NCBI RefSeq assembly: GCF_019802125.1
Contig: NZ_JAHVHT010000003.1
Coordinates: 496,001-560,000 of the forward strand
Direction: 5' to 3'
Length of the DNA stretch: 64,000 bases
From: Tateyamaria omphalii
GTDB taxonomy: Bacteria > Pseudomonadota > Alphaproteobacteria > Rhodobacterales > Rhodobacteraceae
The position numbers were made by a program, and so were the translations under genes. Under the pieces are notes generated by a model. The model did no database searches. It worked only from the letters and a program-made list of their open reading frames with translations, and had not been told where the DNA came from. Shown one piece after another: positions 60,653 to 64,000 of this stretch; positions within the stretch are counted from its first letter, which is position 1, and each line of letters opens with the position of its first letter.

Positions 60653-61935
60653 GTCCGTCGCTCGCCTGCAATCCAGACATCGGCCACAGCCCGGTCATCG
60701 CCCATCATGATGGTGGGAAAGACGGCATCCCATATGTCATCCGCCCGCGCGTGGCGCTGCGCGATGGCAGGGGTAGAGGCGAGGTCCAGAATGCACAGGT
60801 CGGCCATATGGCCCGGAGCGATCTGTCCGATCTCATCCTGTCGGTGCAGCACGCGTGCGGACCCTGCCGTGGCAAGCCACAGAAGCTGCGCGGCATGGAC
60901 CGCGACCCCCCGCAATTGCGCGATTTCGTAGGCGGCTGCCATGGAGCGGAGCATGGAAAAGGATGAACCGCCGCCCGTGTCCGTGGCAAGGCCCGCGCGC
61001 AGCCGCTGAGACGTGAGGCCCATCAGGTCAAAGAGGCCCGAGCCGATGAAGGTGTTCGAGGTTGGGCAATGCACGAGCCCCGCACCAACTTCACGCAACC
61101 GGTCAATCTCGCGCGGCTCAAGGTGGATGGCATGGCCGTAAAGACCGCGTGCGCCCAGAAGTCCATGCGCTTCGTAGGTGTCGAGGTAGTCGCGCGCTTG
61201 TGGGCAGAGGCCGCGGACCCATGCGATCTCGTCCACCTGTTCGCTCAGGTGGGTTTGCATCAGGGCGTCGGGACATTCGGCCCAAAGCGCGCCCAGGGCG
61301 GCCAGTTGATCTTCGGTCGAGGTGGGGGAAAAGCGCGGCGTGATGGCGTAACGCGCGCGGCCTTGGCCGTGCCAGCGCTCAAGCAGGGCCTTGCTGTCGT
61401 CATAGGCAGATTGCGCCGTGTCGCGCAGCCCGTCGGGCGCGTTGCGGTCCATGCAGGTCTTGCCCGCAACCACGGCCATGTTGCGGTCCGCCGCGGCGGT
61501 GAAAAGGGCATCCACGCTTGTCGGATGGATGGTGCAGAAGCTCGCCACCGACGTGGTGCCGTGATCAAGCAGCAGATCAAGATAGCGCTCTGCGGTGTCG
61601 CGCGCGTAGGCCGGATCGCCAAAGCGCATTTCCTCAGGGAAGGTATAGGTGTTGAGCCAGTCGATCAGGCGTTTGCCCCATGACGCGATGATGGCCGTTT
61701 GGGGGTAGTGCGCGTGGGCGTCGACAAAGCCGGGGCAGATCAGGTGGCCCGGGTAGTCGTGGCGTGTGGCGCCTGCGCCCCGTTCGATGGCGTCGGTGCC
61801 GATAGCCGCGATGCGACCGTCCTCGACCAGCACGGCGCTGCTTTCCTCGATCCGCACGGCCTCGGCCCACGGCACCACGAAAGGGTCGTCGGAGAAGGTC
61901 AGGACATGGCCGGTCAAAAGCTGTGCATGTGTCAT
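60649..61935 (-). CDS. guaD: Guanine deaminase
   Basis: A 428-aa zinc amidohydrolase that deaminates guanine to xanthine. Visible metal sites are FVDAHAHYPQTAIIASWG, QTHLSEQVDEIAW, GHAIHLEPREIDRL and ATDTGGGSSFSM (Asp). The CPTSNTFIGSGLFDL and KTCMDRNAPDGLRDTAQ stretches are typical of GuaD. It converges on the CAP gene with four-base overlap. It adds to the 8-oxoguanine deaminase nearby as a purine salvage or breakdown step. Confidence 0.94.
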   Translation of the reverse strand: MTHAQLLTGHVLTFSDDPFVVPWAEAVRIEESSAVLVEDGRIAAIGTDAIERGAGATRHDYPGHLICPGFVDAHAHYPQTAIIASWGKRLIDWLNTYTFPEEMRFGDPAYARDTAERYLDLLLDHGTTSVASFCTIHPTSVDALFTAAADRNMAVVAGKTCMDRNAPDGLRDTAQSAYDDSKALLERWHGQGRARYAITPRFSPTSTEDQLAALGALWAECPDALMQTHLSEQVDEIAWVRGLCPQARDYLDTYEAHGLLGARGLYGHAIHLEPREIDRLREVGAGLVHCPTSNTFIGSGLFDLMGLTSQRLRAGLATDTGGGSSFSMLRSMAAAYEIAQLRGVAVHAAQLLWLATAGSARVLHRQDEIGQIAPGHMADLCILDLASTPAIAQRHARADDIWDAVFPTIMMGDDRAVADVWIAGERRT

Positions 61936-62048
61936 CCCCGCCTTATGCCGAGGCGGGTGGAACAGCGCAAAGCGAAATGCGGCCCATTGTCAGCCCAAGG
62001 GGTGCGCCCTATGGTCTGTCCGAACGTCAAGGAAGGGAGATGCAGGCC

Positions 62049-63443
62049 ATGTCAGATCAGACCGACGTGCCCGATCCCGGCCAGGACGAAAACGCCTATG
62101 TCCTTGAACGCAAGGACGTTTCCGCGATCCTCTATGCGGTCGATATCGAAGATCGCGATCAGCTGACCAAGCTGATGGAGCCGCTGCACGCGGCCGACAT
62201 TGCCGACCTTCTGGAGCAGATCAACGCCTTTGATCGGTCGCGCCTGATCCGGCTGTATGACCGCGAGTTCGATGGCGACATCCTGTGCGAATTGGACGAG
62301 TCGATCCGCGAAGAGGTGATTGGGGTCCTGAAGCCCGCCGTTCTGGCAGAGGCGGTGCGTGATCTGGACAGCGATGACGTCGTGGATCTGGTGGAGGATC
62401 TGGACGACGCGCAGCAGGAGCAGATCCTTGACGCGCTCGAGGACACTGACCGGGCGCTGGTCGAGCAATCGCTGACCTTCCCCGAATATTCTGCCGGTCG
62501 CCTCATGCAGCGCGAGGTCGTCATGGCGCCCGAGCACTGGACCGTCGGTGAAGCCATCGACCGGCTGCGCAGCGCCGATGAAGATGAATTGCCCGATCAG
62601 TTCTACCACATCGTTTTGGTGGACCCGCGCCTGCACCCCATCGGCAATGTTACCCTGGGCAAGCTGATGCGCTCGCGCCGCGAGGTGCCGCTGGCCGATC
62701 TGGTGGAGGAGACGTTTCAGGTCATCCCGGCCAATCAGGATGAAAGCGATGTGGCCTATGCCTTCAATCAGTACCACTTGATCTCGGCCCCGGTCGTGGA
62801 TGACGAGGGGCGGTTGATCGGTCTGATCACTATTGATGACGCGATGGCGGTGCTAGATGAAGAGCACGAGGAAGACATCCTGCGTCTGGCGGGTGTGGGC
62901 GAGGAATCGGCGCTGTCGGACAGCGTGCGCGAGACGACGAAGCGGCGTATCCCGTGGTTGGCGGTGAACCTGGTGACGTCGATCCTCGCCTCGTTGGTCA
63001 TTGCACAGTTCGACGCGGCTATCGCGCAGATCGTGGCGCTGGCCGTGCTGATGCCGATTGTTGCATCGATGGGCGGCAATGCCGGCACGCAGTCGCTGAC
63101 CGTGGCGACACGGGCGCTGGCCACCAAGGACCTGACCGGCGCGAACGTGTGGCGGGTTATCCGTCGCGAAGTGCTGGTGGGACTGATCAACGGCGCCGTC
63201 TTTGCCGTTGTCATGGGCGTCGTCGGCATCATCTGGTTCGGCTCGCCCGCCTTGGGCTACGTGATTGCCGCTGCCATGGTGGTGAACATGGTTGTGGCGG
63301 GCTTGGCGGGGACAGGCATTCCCATCGTCCTTGACCGGATCGGGATCGACCCGGCGCTGGCGTCGGGCGCATTTGTGACCACGGTGACGGATGTGGTTGG
63401 GTTCTTTGCCTTCCTGGGTCTCGCGGCCGCGGTGCTTTTGTGA
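62049..63443 (+). CDS. mgtE: MgtE-family magnesium transporter
   Basis: A 464-aa protein. The acidic N domain (DIEDRDQLTKLMEPLHAADI) is followed by two CBS domains (about 130-265), a plug-helix region and five membrane helices in the C-terminal 190 residues (VNLVTSILASLVIAQFDAA; PIVASMGGNAGTQSLTVATR). The latter carries the pore-lining stretch of the family. It lets Mg in under control of cytoplasmic Mg. ATG 62049 gives 9-base spacing from AGGGAG; ATG 62040 is an alternative. Confidence 0.93.
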   Translation: MSDQTDVPDPGQDENAYVLERKDVSAILYAVDIEDRDQLTKLMEPLHAADIADLLEQINAFDRSRLIRLYDREFDGDILCELDESIREEVIGVLKPAVLAEAVRDLDSDDVVDLVEDLDDAQQEQILDALEDTDRALVEQSLTFPEYSAGRLMQREVVMAPEHWTVGEAIDRLRSADEDELPDQFYHIVLVDPRLHPIGNVTLGKLMRSRREVPLADLVEETFQVIPANQDESDVAYAFNQYHLISAPVVDDEGRLIGLITIDDAMAVLDEEHEEDILRLAGVGEESALSDSVRETTKRRIPWLAVNLVTSILASLVIAQFDAAIAQIVALAVLMPIVASMGGNAGTQSLTVATRALATKDLTGANVWRVIRREVLVGLINGAVFAVVMGVVGIIWFGSPALGYVIAAAMVVNMVVAGLAGTGIPIVLDRIGIDPALASGAFVTTVTDVVGFFAFLGLAAAVLL

Positions 63444-63500
63444 CGGGGGCGGACGCTGTTTGCGCTTGCGCGCAAAGTCGCCCCGCCCACCGTCCCGTAG
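63443..63500. repeat. Hairpin repeat family 2, copy 3
   Basis: GGGGGCGGACGC, inner stem TTTGCGC-TTG-CGCGCAAA and GTCGCCCCGCCCACCGTCCCG lie directly after the mgtE stop codon. It is the same plan as at 16911 and 54958. Confidence 0.55.
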
Positions 63501-63510
63501 AGATGTGCGT

Positions 63511-64000
63511 ATGGATTTGAGCGAAGACAAGGCCACGATCCGCAAGGCTGCTTTCGCGGCACGCAAGGCCGCGTTTGATCTGGATGCGGGAGGGGCCTCC
63601 GGCCTGTTGTCCTCGGTGCTCGCTGGCTATCGCGGTGTGCCCCTGTCCGGCTATATGCCCATCCGGTCGGAGATTGATCCTCTGCCTGCGATGGCGGAAG
63701 CCGCCGCACATGGGCCCGTGGCCGTTCCGGTGATCCGGGCAGCAGGGCAGCCGCTGGTGTTTTCGCGCTGGACACCCGATGCGCCAATGGCCGAAGGGCC
63801 GTTCGGCGCGCAGGTTCCGGCTGTCGAGGATCTGATCGAACCGGAGATCGTCATTGTACCCCTTGTCGCCTTTACCCGCGCCGGTGGGCGGTTGGGCTAT
63901 GGCGGCGGGTTCTATGACCGCACTCTCGAGGGTCTCCGGGCCAAACGCGCGACATTGGCCATCGGGTTTGCCTATGGGGCGCAGGAGATGCCTGATTTGC
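63511..64000 (+). CDS. 5-formyltetrahydrofolate cyclo-ligase, partial
   Basis: At least 163 aa, open at the right edge of the window. The order ATIRKAAFAARKAAFD, GYMPIRSEIDPLPAM, PFGAQVP and GRLGYGGGFYDRTL (the ATP/Mg motif GYGGGFYD) is that of 5-formyl-THF cyclo-ligase, which restores 5,10-methenyl-THF from 5-formyl-THF. The ATG at 63511 follows the mgtE 3' repeat by ten bases; no strong RBS is seen. Confidence 0.92.
   Translation, partial: MDLSEDKATIRKAAFAARKAAFDLDAGGASGLLSSVLAGYRGVPLSGYMPIRSEIDPLPAMAEAAAHGPVAVPVIRAAGQPLVFSRWTPDAPMAEGPFGAQVPAVEDLIEPEIVIVPLVAFTRAGGRLGYGGGFYDRTLEGLRAKRATLAIGFAYGAQEMPDL

Noticed and set aside
61936-62048. Possible riboswitch before mgtE
   Set aside because: Only a short CCGCC/GGCGG stem is visible in about 110 bases. 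It lacks the size and features of the known Mg-responsive M-box.
1-64000. Insertion sequences or prophage
   Set aside because: No transposase, integrase or phage structural gene was recognised on either strand.

Overview
The window looks like chromosomal DNA of a Rhodobacterales (Roseobacter-group) alphaproteobacterium. It is GC-rich and densely coded, with many overlapping stop/start pairs. It carries short intergenic repeats that I associate with this order, a DUF1127/LysR divergent pair, a TelA/XpaC pair and a GatC-GatA pair. This assignment is by recognition only; no search was run.

Layout. 1-10.9 kb: a carbohydrate/polyol uptake and catabolism cluster (binding protein, two permeases, a 64-aa membrane protein, two different ATPases, a DhaK-DhaL kinase, a LacI regulator, a TIM-barrel isomerase and a Gfo/Idh/MocA dehydrogenase). 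10.98 kb: tRNA-Gly(TCC). 11.1-15.8 kb: an MsbA-like exporter, an acyl-CoA synthetase and a Tat-type thioredoxin-fold protein. 16-26 kb (minus): a dipeptide-type ABC importer flanked by a phosphodiesterase-type enzyme, a CocE-type hydrolase and a glycerate kinase, with an AT-rich orphan gene between the two permease genes. 26.3-34.4 kb: a complete type I secretion locus for a 1067-aa Ig-repeat adhesin.

34.4-45.6 kb (mostly minus): an orphan gene, D-Tyr-tRNA deacylase, nitroreductase, zinc-ribbon protein, small membrane protein, an AT-rich islet with an orphan 280-aa gene, an SPFH protein, a DUF2927 lipoprotein, TelA, XpaC, an M23 peptidase, a possible 29-aa membrane peptide and RluB. 45.6-55 kb: TadA, an MBL hydrolase, a ceramidase-like protein, GatC/GatA, an Excalibur lipoprotein, an amidase without a clear standard start codon, RNase P RNA, YHS and SPW proteins, an AraC regulator broken by an in-frame stop, L33 and a GNAT protein. 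55-64 kb: Bax-inhibitor-1 protein, DUF1127, LysR, a helix-turn-helix protein, HisN-like phosphatase, two purine deaminases around a CAP protein, MgtE and a partial 5-formyl-THF cyclo-ligase.

The best leads for something undescribed are the minus-strand transporter operon with glycerate kinase, CocE hydrolase and phosphodiesterase; the kinase/isomerase/dehydrogenase cluster whose substrate cannot be read from sequence; and the three AT-rich orphan genes that interrupt otherwise regular gene groups. At least three families of short intergenic repeats occur within this one window.
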